Under the pieces are notes generated by a model that was not told the DNA's origin, made no database searches, and was given only the letters and a program-made list of their open reading frames with translations. Of a DNA stretch of 64,000 nucleotides, positions 36,492-44,293 are shown piece after piece; position 1 is the first letter of the stretch; each line of letters opens with the position of its first letter. Location: the NCBI GenBank assembly GCA_945860955.1, contig CAMATH010000003.1:48111-112110 (forward strand), given 5' to 3'. The position numbers and the translations under genes are program-made. The DNA comes from Planctomicrobium piriforme (lineage in GTDB: Bacteria > Planctomycetota > Planctomycetia > Planctomycetales > Planctomycetaceae).

Positions 36492-37781
36492 CTATTTGTC
36501 AGTCGATTTCGGGGAGGATTTGTCCGCCGGTTTTTCACCGGCCGGGGACTCTTTGGATTTCACGGCGGGTTTCCCCTCCGTCGATTTTCCGTCGCTCGAT
36601 TTTCCGTCCGACGTTTTGGACTCTTTGGGTTTCTTGTCGGGCGTCAACTCCAGCATTCCCTTCGAAGACTTTTTGAGCGGGGCGGAATCTTCAGCTCCAC
36701 CAGATTTCCCTTCGCGGCGTGGATCGCGCCCCGAAGAATTCTGGCCAGCCAAGACCATTCGCATGATGGCCGCCTGTTCTTGAGGCGAAAGAGCGTAATT
36801 CCGTTCAATCGACCCCAGAATCTCGCCCATTCGCGAGACTTCTTCTTTCGCCCCTTTCCAAGTGGCTTTGAGGTCGGACTTGGAATCGTTCTCCTTGGAC
36901 TCCGCTTTCGGATTCGAGGCCTGTTCGATCTGGGCCATGCGATCCTTCAATTGAGACATTGTGATCCGGGCCTGTTCGACATGCTCTTCCAACCCCGGCC
37001 GCAAGATCTTCGCCTGGAAGAACTGCATCGCGATTGCTTCGCGCACGAGCTGTTCCTTTCGAGCGTCGGCCCAGCCCGCGAGCATGTAACCCAGCATCCC
37101 CGCCAGGAAGATCAAGCCGGTCGTCGTCAATGTCGACGTCCAATCGCCTCGATCGTCCGCGCGACCTCGTCCCGCCGACAGATCGGCCGAGTTCATGGCA
37201 GTTCCGGACACACCCGACTGCGCAGCGGGAGCCGGATCGGCCGGGCGGATCAGGAGTTTCGACCCGGCCCAGTAATGCGTCATCAGGGTCGGCTTGCCGG
37301 CGCGCCAACAAAAGACTCCCTCCAACCGACGGATCGGGTCGATCACCAGCGCGATCTGCCCCGCACCCGAGAAGAAGTGCTGGTGAATGAACACGTCGGG
37401 ATCGGACAGGAAGATGCCGAAGTCTGGATGCGAATGGTACCACCCGACAATTCGGCTGTCGGCGTACTTCGTGTCCATCTCCTGATTGATCTTGCCCCAT
37501 GCCTCGTGGGTGAATGTCACCTCCGCATGCCCGCTCTTGGCAGTGTCGCACTGGATGATGTGCTGCACCTCGACGTACGGCCCCTCGGCGTCACGCCGCC
37601 AGACCCCCACCAGTACACCACAAATCTCGACCGACTTGTTCGACGTCGCGTGCTGCCACGCCTGATCATGGGCCGACGGGGCGAAAAAGACCCTCAGATC
37701 CCCCCCGCCGCGTCCGGGAAACGCTCCCTGGGGAATTTCTTCTTGAGCCAGCAGCTTGACGTCGGGTTGGGATGAACTCAT
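36492..37781 (-). CDS. Membrane-anchored JAMM/MPN metallopeptidase (deubiquitinase-like)
   Basis: This 429-residue protein has an N-terminal JAB/MPN domain (about 30-170) with the full JAMM zinc site: Glu52 (VEICGVLVG), then HSHP with His116 and His118, Ser126 and Asp129. This is the E...HxHPx6SxxD pattern of isopeptidases such as Rpn11 and CSN5. One membrane helix (about 219-237) is followed by a coiled coil (about 243-290) and a Lys/Ser/Asp-rich disordered tail. The enzyme would trim or remove ubiquitin-like tags, on the cytoplasmic side if the N-terminus stays inside. Its ATG overlaps the E1 stop by four bases (ATGA). Confidence 0.9.
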   Translation of the reverse strand: MSSSQPDVKLLAQEEIPQGAFPGRGGGDLRVFFAPSAHDQAWQHATSNKSVEICGVLVGVWRRDAEGPYVEVQHIIQCDTAKSGHAEVTFTHEAWGKINQEMDTKYADSRIVGWYHSHPDFGIFLSDPDVFIHQHFFSGAGQIALVIDPIRRLEGVFCWRAGKPTLMTHYWAGSKLLIRPADPAPAAQSGVSGTAMNSADLSAGRGRADDRGDWTSTLTTTGLIFLAGMLGYMLAGWADARKEQLVREAIAMQFFQAKILRPGLEEHVEQARITMSQLKDRMAQIEQASNPKAESKENDSKSDLKATWKGAKEEVSRMGEILGSIERNYALSPQEQAAIMRMVLAGQNSSGRDPRREGKSGGAEDSAPLKKSSKGMLELTPDKKPKESKTSDGKSSDGKSTEGKPAVKSKESPAGEKPADKSSPKSTDK

Positions 37782-38980
37782 GACGACGCGCCCTGGGGCG
37801 AAAGGGTGTGATGCAGCGAGCCAAGAACACTCCTGGCGTCTCCCGCGAACTCATAATAACGATACGTCTGCCCCGCGCGGGCCGCGATGACATCCCACGC
37901 CGGCACGCCAATTGACTCGAGCGTCCGATCGAGGAATGATTCGCTCCCGGTCACCACATGGAATGTCCGCGGAGTGCGCGGAACCCTGCACTTCGGGCAC
38001 TGCCCCTGCGACTCGGAGACTTTGCCGAGAGAGGCGAACAGTTCGCTGCTCTCGCCGCACTGGGGGCAATCCAACCCCGCCAGCAAATCGCTGTTGAATT
38101 CCAGAATCGCCCCGTCCCCCAGATCGGCCCGCGCCTGAGTCAGCAGTTCCCGAACCGTTGTCGAACCCACCTGCCGATCCAGTGTTTCCACCGGGTCGTA
38201 GGGATCATGCGAAGGGCATTCCTCCCGGCGGGTGTAGTTGACCACGTAGCTCTGGTGCGACAATCCTTCAAAGACAAACCCTTTGCCCGACAATGTCTCC
38301 AGCCCATGCAGCCACTTGACCGCCTCCTGACACTGGATCCCCGCGATGATCGACGCGGTGGTCGGGGTGGTCGGGGTCTTTCCCTGGGTGATGTCATTGC
38401 GGGTCAGCAAGGCGCAACTGCGACGGGCGGCGAGCATCTTCCAGTCGTTTTCGCTCATCGTGCATTCGTAGCAGGGACCGCACGCCGGGTCGAACACTCG
38501 GGCCACACCATCAAGCCGCTCGATCGCGCCGTCGATCCAGACCTTGCCCGAGCGGGCGGCGGCCCGGTTGATCGAGACCCGCGCTTCGCGATTGTCGAGC
38601 CCCGCGATGACAATGTCGGCCCAGCGATAGATTCCCAGTCCCAAGTCGTAAACGACATTCCCCGCCCAGGGAACGACATGCAGCCCCGCATAGATTTCCC
38701 GAGCCCGCTCGGCGGCGATGACGCTTTTCGGACGCCCTTTGTCGTGTTCTCGAAACAGCACCGAGCGTGACAGGTTCGACTGCTCGATATGGTCCAGATC
38801 GCAGACAACAACCTGGCCGATCCCCAGTAGCGCGAGATTCTTGAGGATCTCGTTCCCGAGCGCGCCGGCACCAATGACGAGCACTCTGGCCCGGGCGAGT
38901 TTGTGCTGGTCCCACCAGCTCATCAGACGAAAACGGGCGAACCGATCGTCTTCCGCAGTCACTTGAAGGATGTCGCTCAC
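37778..38980 (-). CDS. E1-like ubiquitin-activating enzyme (ThiF/MoeB/UBA family)
   Basis: This 400-residue adenylating enzyme has the Rossmann ATP loop GAGALGNE (37-44), Asp61 and Asp63, then NLSRS with Arg72, and Asp80-x-Gly82-x-x-Lys85, all as in E1 enzymes. A CGPCYEC cluster (Cys167, Cys170, Cys173) follows, then Cys189 before TRNDITQGKTPTTPTTASIIAG, the candidate thioester cysteine. Beyond about 260 it has an extra domain with a zinc ribbon (Cys305, Cys308, Cys328, Cys331), which plain MoeB/ThiF proteins lack. E1 enzymes adenylate a ubiquitin-like C-terminus and pass it to E2. The gene lies 46 bp after the ubiquitin-like gene and overlaps the JAMM gene. Confidence 0.9.
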   Translation of the reverse strand: MSDILQVTAEDDRFARFRLMSWWDQHKLARARVLVIGAGALGNEILKNLALLGIGQVVVCDLDHIEQSNLSRSVLFREHDKGRPKSVIAAERAREIYAGLHVVPWAGNVVYDLGLGIYRWADIVIAGLDNREARVSINRAAARSGKVWIDGAIERLDGVARVFDPACGPCYECTMSENDWKMLAARRSCALLTRNDITQGKTPTTPTTASIIAGIQCQEAVKWLHGLETLSGKGFVFEGLSHQSYVVNYTRREECPSHDPYDPVETLDRQVGSTTVRELLTQARADLGDGAILEFNSDLLAGLDCPQCGESSELFASLGKVSESQGQCPKCRVPRTPRTFHVVTGSESFLDRTLESIGVPAWDVIAARAGQTYRYYEFAGDARSVLGSLHHTLSPQGASS

Positions 38981-39026
38981 GTCCAGACCCCCGCCAGCAC
39001 TGACTTATAATCCACTCGGGCGAAAT

Positions 39027-39368
39027 TCAGACGATGGGCACCGGCCGCCGTAGGACGGGGCTCTGACCCGACCGGAGGCGAATCGAGAGAAAATCGGTCG
39101 CGCCTGCGGTGATTTCCGGTTGCAGCCGGAGTACGTCTCCCGATCGGACGCCCGCGTTCGACAGCGTTTCGTCTTCCAGCAATTGCCGGCCCGAACCTTT
39201 GTGGTGGAACTTGTAACTCATCAACTGTCCGTCGGGGCTGTGACGGGGGAGGTTCATCTTGTCGACGAGAACCGCGATGACGCGATTCACCTCGGCATCC
39301 GCCGGCACTTCGACTGTCTGCCGTTTGTTGCCGGTGGCGTCCCAGACTTCGATTTGAATATTGCTCAT
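39027..39368 (-). CDS. Ubiquitin-like beta-grasp protein (YukD/EsaB-like)
   Basis: This 113-residue protein has a ubiquitin-like fold at about 1-86: two N-terminal strands (NIQIEVWD, RQTVEVP), a helix (VNRVIAVLVDKM), a strand (SYKFHHK) and the LLEDETLSNAGVRSGDVLRLQ segment, matching the L-D-TL-..GI-.GD.L end of ubiquitin and YukD proteins. There is no terminal diglycine. Where ubiquitin ends, the sequence reads ITAGAT and continues for 24 residues. It is the first gene of the operon, which makes it the likely modifier. The ATG at 39368 is chosen because the frame upstream of it (to 39449) has no family-like sequence. Confidence 0.78.
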   Translation of the reverse strand: MSNIQIEVWDATGNKRQTVEVPADAEVNRVIAVLVDKMNLPRHSPDGQLMSYKFHHKGSGRQLLEDETLSNAGVRSGDVLRLQPEITAGATDFLSIRLRSGQSPVLRRPVPIV

Positions 39369-39747
39369 GCGCCCGTCGTCCGCTGCGGTCGGTTGGTCTG
39401 GAGGGAAATTGCCGGTGGTCGGGTCCGGACAACCCGACATTCGAACCACACCATACGGTAGCCGACGCCGGGTACCTCACCAGTCTGGTACACAGAACGG
39501 GGGTTTTCAAGCCGGGCGGGACGGAATTTTCACGATTTGACAGTTGTCGAATCGGGCGGGTTGGAAAAATCGCGAAAAGACAGTGGCGGCCACAAACACC
39601 GGAAGGACTCGGGCGCCAGCAACGAAATAGAAAAAAAAGATCCCCACGAGTTCGTGGGGATCTTGAGAAGACCAGCCGCTGGAAGCAGCCTTACTTTCCT
39701 TTGCGTTGAGGTCACGAGACGAAACGTCCCGCCTCATCGCGAGTTCA
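39369..39747. other. Intergenic region: leader of the ubiquitin-like operon and L27 terminator
   Basis: This stretch separates rpmA from the ubiquitin-like operon, both on the minus strand. It contains the strong rpmA terminator (39631-39664). The promoter of the operon should lie between that terminator and 39368, but I see no convincing -35/-10 pair there. The plus-strand frames crossing it look like shadows. Confidence 0.5.
39631..39664 (-). terminator. Rho-independent terminator of rpmA
   Basis: On the minus strand, a perfect 13-bp stem (arms 39652-39664 and 39637-39649, around a CCCCAC core) closes a tiny loop and runs straight into eight T residues (complement of the A-run 39631-39638). 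It lies 84 bp after the L27 stop and isolates the ubiquitin-like operon from upstream transcription. Confidence 0.92.
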
Positions 39748-40032
39748 TCAGTTGCTGGCGGCGGCGGCAGCCGCGGCAGCGGCCGCTTCGTGCGAGATCA
39801 CGTTCACGCGACGACCTTCCTGGTCAAACTTCACCCGCCCCGGGACGAGGGCGAAAATCGTGTAGTCACTTCCCAATCCCACGCCTTTGCCGGGACGCCA
39901 CTTCGTGCCACACTGCCGGATGATGATATTTCCGGCGATGACTTCTTCACCACCGTATTTCTTCACTCCGAGCCGTTGACTGCGAGAGTTTCGACCGTTG
40001 CGGGTGGAACCTTGTCCCTTCTTGTGAGCCAT
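39748..40032 (-). CDS. rpmA: 50S ribosomal protein L27
   Basis: This 94-residue ribosomal protein sits near the peptidyl transferase centre of the large subunit. The N-terminal [16 protein letters not shown], then LGVKKYGG and CGTKWRPG motifs identify it. The N-terminus begins directly with the mature MAHKKG form, so no cleaved extension is present. Odd points are an alanine run of about ten residues at the C-terminus ([13 protein letters not shown]) and the absence of rplU (L21), its usual upstream partner. Upstream is a Tat-exported protein gene instead. A strong terminator follows. Confidence 0.96.
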   Translation of the reverse strand: MAHKKGQGSTRNGRNSRSQRLGVKKYGGEEVIAGNIIIRQCGTKWRPGKGVGLGSDYTIFALVPGRVKFDQEGRRVNVISHEAAAAAAAAAASN

Positions 40033-40094
40033 GTCTTCCGATGCCTTTGCGCCTGGTGCAGCCGCTTGAGGATCCAGCCGTTTGTGAACGGCCG

Positions 40095-40835
40095 TTACTG
40101 ATAGAACCATTCCGGTTCGTCTTTGAACCGGATTTCCGTTTCGTCCTGGTTGAAGCGGTCACTGGGACGCCAGAACCGCTGTCTTACGACCCGTCGAGTG
40201 ACGGTCTCCTGGTTGTCGTTGTCGATCGCGACCTTGTAGCCGTTTGAGAAGCCGGCCATTTCAATCGCGAAGTAGTTGGTGTCGGGATCGATTCCCGTCC
40301 AAGTTGCCACCCCATCGAGAGTGGTGAACTTGCGTGACTTATCGGGTGTGATGGGGGGCAACGGTGCCACAACATCAACGGAACTCTTGTACTGGTGCTT
40401 CTCCCGCCGATTGATCAGCGGAATCGCCTCGGGAAAGACCCGGTCGGGGTAGGACCGACGGCGACTTTCGTCTTCAACAATCAACGTCAATTCCGGAACA
40501 AACAAAGGCCGTTCCGGGGTGTTTAACGACGCGTCGGGAAGTCGCGACGAAGGTCGCACAACCACACGGTACGCGAAGTACCACACCAACTGCTTCTTCA
40601 CTACGCCGGTCTTCGCGTCAGTCACCGGAGCGAAGATCATTCGCACCGGCTTGTAACGCACCTCAAGCGCCCAAATGTCTTTCTGGGCGGTCTGTTCCTC
40701 ACCGGAAATCAGCGGCGCCGCGAAATGTTCCAGATTGGGCAGCACATCCGCCGACGCCAACCCGGGGAGCAGAACCGCTCCCCCAATCGCAGTCATGGAT
40801 GTACTCAGAAACTGTCTGCGGTTCAAGGTTCGCAT
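40095..40835 (-). CDS. Tat-exported protein of unknown function
   Basis: I do not recognise this 246-residue protein. It opens with a Tat-like signal (NRRQFLS at 5-11, then a hydrophobic stretch to about 30). The rest has beta-rich features ([26 protein letters not shown]) and an acidic C-terminal part ending EPEWFYQ. Cytoplasmic folding before export is implied by the signal. It lies 62 bp upstream of rpmA on the same strand, so transcription may run into rpmA. Confidence 0.7.
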   Translation of the reverse strand: MRTLNRRQFLSTSMTAIGGAVLLPGLASADVLPNLEHFAAPLISGEEQTAQKDIWALEVRYKPVRMIFAPVTDAKTGVVKKQLVWYFAYRVVVRPSSRLPDASLNTPERPLFVPELTLIVEDESRRRSYPDRVFPEAIPLINRREKHQYKSSVDVVAPLPPITPDKSRKFTTLDGVATWTGIDPDTNYFAIEMAGFSNGYKVAIDNDNQETVTRRVVRQRFWRPSDRFNQDETEIRFKDEPEWFYQ

Positions 40836-41219
40836 CGCAAATCGCTCCGTGGAATCTGGAGCCCAAGTCTCCCTCGATTGGGGACCGTCCCTGGCGCAGA
40901 AGGGGATTCTAGTCCGAACTGCTTCCAGCGGTCAAGTTTGCGCGACCGGAGACCCGTCGCCGCGCATTCTGTGCGTTCTCGCTTCCCGATTGTGTCTATC
41001 CAGTCGGGTGGCCTGCCATCCAACTTGAAGAGGATTCCCTACCCCCTCCACGATCCCCATCTCCCGACGACCTACTTTGACGCGAATGGCGATTGTGCCG
41101 ATTTTCCCCGGCGACAAGGAGTGTTCGGTTTCGCGTCTCAAAACACAACGACGCGGGCCTAAGAAAGTCTCAGGCCCGCGTCACGGTTACCGGTGGATGT
41201 TCTTGGGTACAGACGACGG
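40836..41219. other. Intergenic region with a terminator hairpin
   Basis: This region lies upstream of the Tat-exported gene and downstream of the DUF4114 gene, both on the minus strand. It holds the hairpin at 41150-41182. Nothing else was recognised; the promoter of the Tat-exported gene is presumably between 40836 and 41149. Confidence 0.45.
41150..41182 (-). terminator. Terminator hairpin after the DUF4114 gene
   Basis: GACGCGGGCCT (41150-41160) pairs over 11 bp with AGGCCCGCGTC (41172-41182) around an 11-nt loop. On the minus strand it is followed by GTTGTGTTTTG, a loose T-rich tail. It ends the exopolysaccharide-DUF4114 transcription unit. Confidence 0.65.
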
Positions 41220-42104
41220 TCAGGCCGCGACCACATCTTGCGTGGCGTTGCGGCGAGCACGGAACCGGGCGACCACCACCCAGCCCAGCGCGACCAGTCC
41301 ACCCCAGACCGCGGGGGGAGCGGGAACGGCGGCACCGGTGATCGCGAGAACGTTGCGAACGCCGACGTCGAGGGCGATCACGAGATCGTTATAGTCTTTA
41401 TCACCGCCACCACGGAGGTCTTCAATCCCCAGCAGCAGGTAGGGGCTGTTCGGAATCGCGGTCACCGTCATCAGAACGAAGTGTTCCAGACCGTCGGGAT
41501 TCTTTGAGGCGTAGGGAGTGTAAACGTCTTTCCCGCCGTTGGCACCGTTGGAAATCAGGAACGGATTGATCTGGGTTCCCGATTTCAATTTGCCCAGTTG
41601 AACGAAGTCACCGGGGAGCAGCGGTTCGCTCGAAGTGCGCTTCCCGGATCCACTTCCGAGGTAGGAGGCGGAACTCGAAGAGTCCGGAAAAATCAGCTTG
41701 GCGTCGGTAGCGGCGATCCCTTTTTTAGGATCGTAATCGGAGGTGTAGAAACCGAACGTGTTGTGGTAGCCAGCTCCTTCCCCGACGAAGTACGACCGCA
41801 CGTTGTAGTCGTAGTCGAGTTTCAGCAGCGAGGTGTCGATGCCGGGGTTGATTGAGTTTCGCCCCGAAGGAGTGTTGTTCTTGTTTTCTGGAACCCGATC
41901 ACGGGCGGTCTGGTTCATCGCCGGCAGGGCGTCGACCATGAACTTCTTCGAACGGCCATCCGAGCCCGCCAGCATCACGGGGCCCACCGTCTTCAGCCCC
42001 AACGGCCGCGCGGAGGACTGAACCGGGGAGACGGTCGCGGCTTCCGAAGAAACCGCACTCAAGGTGACTGTCGCAAAAAGTGTGGCAATTAGACTGATTC
42101 TCAT
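41220..42104 (-). CDS. Exported DUF4114 protein with PEP-CTERM-like sorting tail
   Basis: This 294-residue protein has a signal peptide (MRISLIATLFATVTLSAVSSEA), a central domain and a DUF4114 segment near 240-260 with GIEDLRGGGDKDYNDLVIAL, an acidic and probably calcium-binding motif. The tail has a VPAPP motif, a hydrophobic helix and the basic end RFRARR. This is the layout of PEP-CTERM proteins sorted by exosortase, which often occur with exopolysaccharide genes. It begins 11 bp after the Wzc-like gene, as the last gene of that cluster. The ATG at 42104 is preferred over TTG at 42119 because it has GAGAAG upstream and a cleaner signal peptide. Confidence 0.82.
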   Translation of the reverse strand: MRISLIATLFATVTLSAVSSEAATVSPVQSSARPLGLKTVGPVMLAGSDGRSKKFMVDALPAMNQTARDRVPENKNNTPSGRNSINPGIDTSLLKLDYDYNVRSYFVGEGAGYHNTFGFYTSDYDPKKGIAATDAKLIFPDSSSSASYLGSGSGKRTSSEPLLPGDFVQLGKLKSGTQINPFLISNGANGGKDVYTPYASKNPDGLEHFVLMTVTAIPNSPYLLLGIEDLRGGGDKDYNDLVIALDVGVRNVLAITGAAVPAPPAVWGGLVALGWVVVARFRARRNATQDVVAA

Positions 42105-42115
42105 TTTGAAACTTC

Positions 42116-43615
42116 TCAATTCTCGTCTCGTGTCAATTCGTCGTGGTCGGGTTGGTCCGGCTGAATCAACAGCCCCGGATCGCTACGGAGTGCGAAGTTC
42201 ATGACCGCCGTCGATCTGTGCGGGGCCAACTGCTGTAGAGCCTGAATGACAGGCTGAATCTGGCTCGTTTCGTCGCCGGCCGGTACAACCAGCACGACGT
42301 GATCTGCGAGGGCCACGCCCAACCGGGCGGCAGTCCTTTGTTCTAAAGGACCAAGATCCAACACCACCAGATCACACTTCTGCCTCACTTGATGCAAGAA
42401 CTGTGCCAACGCTTTGCGAGAAATATTGACATCCGACATCTTGTCGGAATTCCCCGCTGGCAAAATTCTTAACGAACTCAGTGAACTGGTCGAACGGTCA
42501 GGGAGCTGTCCATTCAGGTGTCCGGATAGCAGAACTTCGCGCAACCCTTCTTCGTTTTCCAGCCCGTACGCGGTGGTCAGTTTCCGCTGTGACAGGTCGG
42601 CGTCGACCAGTACGGTATTCACATGGGCGGACGCGAACGCCCGCGCCAATCCCAGCGCGATTGTGGAACTTCCCGCCTCCAGCCGCGTCCCGGTCACCGC
42701 CAGAACCTCCGTCGAGCCCACCCCCACCGAACGCAACTGCAAGTCGACCGTCAGCCGCTGCAATGCATGAAGGAACGCCGGCTGCTCATCCACTTTCCCT
42801 TCACCAAAATCGGGCAGAACTCCCACCAGCGGAAGCCACGGATGCCCACCCGAAAGATCGTCGCTGTAGCGATATCGCCGGAAGACCAAGCCCAGCGCCA
42901 CCACCGTAGCCAATCCCCCAGCCCCCCCAAACACCGCCCCCGCCAAGCCAAACATCATTCGCTTGTCGGCGGACGGCGCGATCGAAACCGCCCCGCGCGA
43001 GCGAATCTCCACCGTCCCGGGCAAGCTGTGCTGGCTTTCCACCCGAATCTGTTCCAGCGCCTTCCGCGTCTCTTCCAGCATCTTCATGGACTGCTCACGC
43101 TCTTTCGAACGCGATTCCAGCCGGACCATCCGCTCGTTCAGTTGCCGGGCCTCTTCCTGCAGAGCCGTGTGGCGAGCGACAAATCGATCGCGTAGCGCTT
43201 TGAGATCCGCCACCGATTCCGCGTTACTGCCGCCAGCTTTTGATAGCGCGCCAACCGAACCGAGCGTCGACAACTGCGTTCGGCGATCTTCAATCGCCTT
43301 GTCGATGATCTTGATCTTCGCGGTCTTCTCAACCACTTCGCGATGCTCTTTCGCATGCCGGCCTTCCAGATATTCCAAATCCCCCGCCAGCTTGCTCCGT
43401 TCAAACAGCATGTCGGCCATCGCGTGGTCGAGGACCATCAACCGCTTGATTTCCTGATCGCCAATATCAATGCTGCTTTCGTTTGAGTTCGCTTCTTTCG
43501 TAGCGATGCTCATCTCCAGCTCGGCGATCCGCTGGTCCACCTCTTCAGCCTGCGAGATCTTGCGAATGTGGGCACCGGTGATGGAAATCGCTCCGTATTC
43601 CCTTCCAATTTCCAC
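42116..43615 (-). CDS. C-terminal part of Wzc-like polysaccharide co-polymerase/BY-kinase-like protein
   Basis: These 499 residues hold a long coiled coil (about 15-200), a membrane helix (about 219-246) and a CpsD/BY-kinase-like ATPase domain (about 275-470). Walker A is degenerate (GTRLEAGSST, lysine missing). Walker A' (VLVDADLS) and Walker B (LVVLDLG) are recognisable, and there is no C-terminal tyrosine cluster. Kinase activity is therefore doubtful. The frame is continuous with the upstream Wzz-like gene: only an in-frame TAG and one ATT codon separate the upstream coding sequence from this GTG start. It is best read as the second half of one interrupted protein that controls polysaccharide chain length. 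Confidence 0.8.
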   Translation of the reverse strand: MEIGREYGAISITGAHIRKISQAEEVDQRIAELEMSIATKEANSNESSIDIGDQEIKRLMVLDHAMADMLFERSKLAGDLEYLEGRHAKEHREVVEKTAKIKIIDKAIEDRRTQLSTLGSVGALSKAGGSNAESVADLKALRDRFVARHTALQEEARQLNERMVRLESRSKEREQSMKMLEETRKALEQIRVESQHSLPGTVEIRSRGAVSIAPSADKRMMFGLAGAVFGGAGGLATVVALGLVFRRYRYSDDLSGGHPWLPLVGVLPDFGEGKVDEQPAFLHALQRLTVDLQLRSVGVGSTEVLAVTGTRLEAGSSTIALGLARAFASAHVNTVLVDADLSQRKLTTAYGLENEEGLREVLLSGHLNGQLPDRSTSSLSSLRILPAGNSDKMSDVNISRKALAQFLHQVRQKCDLVVLDLGPLEQRTAARLGVALADHVVLVVPAGDETSQIQPVIQALQQLAPHRSTAVMNFALRSDPGLLIQPDQPDHDELTRDEN

Positions 43616-43618
43616 AAT

Positions 43619-44293
43619 CTACCGATCGAGATCCTTCAGTTTCGCCAGCAAATCTTGTTCGCGATTTCCCAGTTCCCGTTCCCGCACCCGGTCCTGGTAC
43701 TGTAACTGCTTGTGGTACATTTCGAGGTACGCAGTCAGCACGCCGTTCACGATCGCGGCGGCGTCCTCGGCCTTGTCGTCCGACGCGGATACGAAAATCA
43801 ACCCCCCCTTGCGCTCCGCCGTCACGGTTCTCGACAGCTTTGAAACTCCCGTCATCCCGCTCGGCCAGCCGATCTGCGACAGGGTCGGCTGCTCGACCGC
43901 CAGTTCCAAGACCGGCGTACTCAGAAGGTACGACGTTTCGGCGTTCGCGAACGCGTCAAACAGCCGCAACCGGGAATCGTCGCGATCGTTGTAGAGAATA
44001 CTCGTTTTGTTCGGGAAGACCTGAACAATCCCAGTGCTGGAATAGGTCGGCTTCTTCGCCATGAACCCGCCCACCGCACCGATCGAACCGAGCATTCCCG
44101 CCAACAACATCGCGGGAATCATCCGCCCCCGCAATGTGCGGACGACCATCCCCACCGGGTTGACACCCGGAGTCTCCGCGTCCCCGTCCCCTCCCTCTCC
44201 GCCCCCCGACGATCCAATGCGCGCATTCACCCTCTGGGCGGTCAGCGCGTCGTCCACAGCCTGCTCTGGCAGTATCAGTTCCTGATCACTCAT
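43619..44293 (-). CDS. N-terminal part of Wzc-like polysaccharide co-polymerase (Wzz domain)
   Basis: This 224-residue piece has a cytoplasmic N-terminus (about 1-55), the first membrane helix (about 58-80), a Wzz-type periplasmic domain (about 82-195) and the start of a coiled coil ending LLAKLKDLDR. It stops at TAG (43621-43619), and the same frame then continues into the downstream gene. A complete Wzz/Wzc-like protein of about 726 residues would result if the TAG were a sense codon such as CAG. It overlaps the GT2 gene end by eight bases and belongs to the exopolysaccharide cluster. Confidence 0.8.
   Translation of the reverse strand: MSDQELILPEQAVDDALTAQRVNARIGSSGGGEGGDGDAETPGVNPVGMVVRTLRGRMIPAMLLAGMLGSIGAVGGFMAKKPTYSSTGIVQVFPNKTSILYNDRDDSRLRLFDAFANAETSYLLSTPVLELAVEQPTLSQIGWPSGMTGVSKLSRTVTAERKGGLIFVSASDDKAEDAAAIVNGVLTAYLEMYHKQLQYQDRVRERELGNREQDLLAKLKDLDR

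Noticed and set aside
39537..39923. 128-codon plus-strand frame between the L27 gene and the ubiquitin-like operon
   Set aside because: It runs through the L27 terminator and antisense to L27. Composition is atypical and no domain is visible.
43613..43621. Sequencing frameshift between the two Wzc-like pieces
   Set aside because: The frame does not change across the junction. The only interruption is a TAG codon, so it is a stop-codon event and not a shift.
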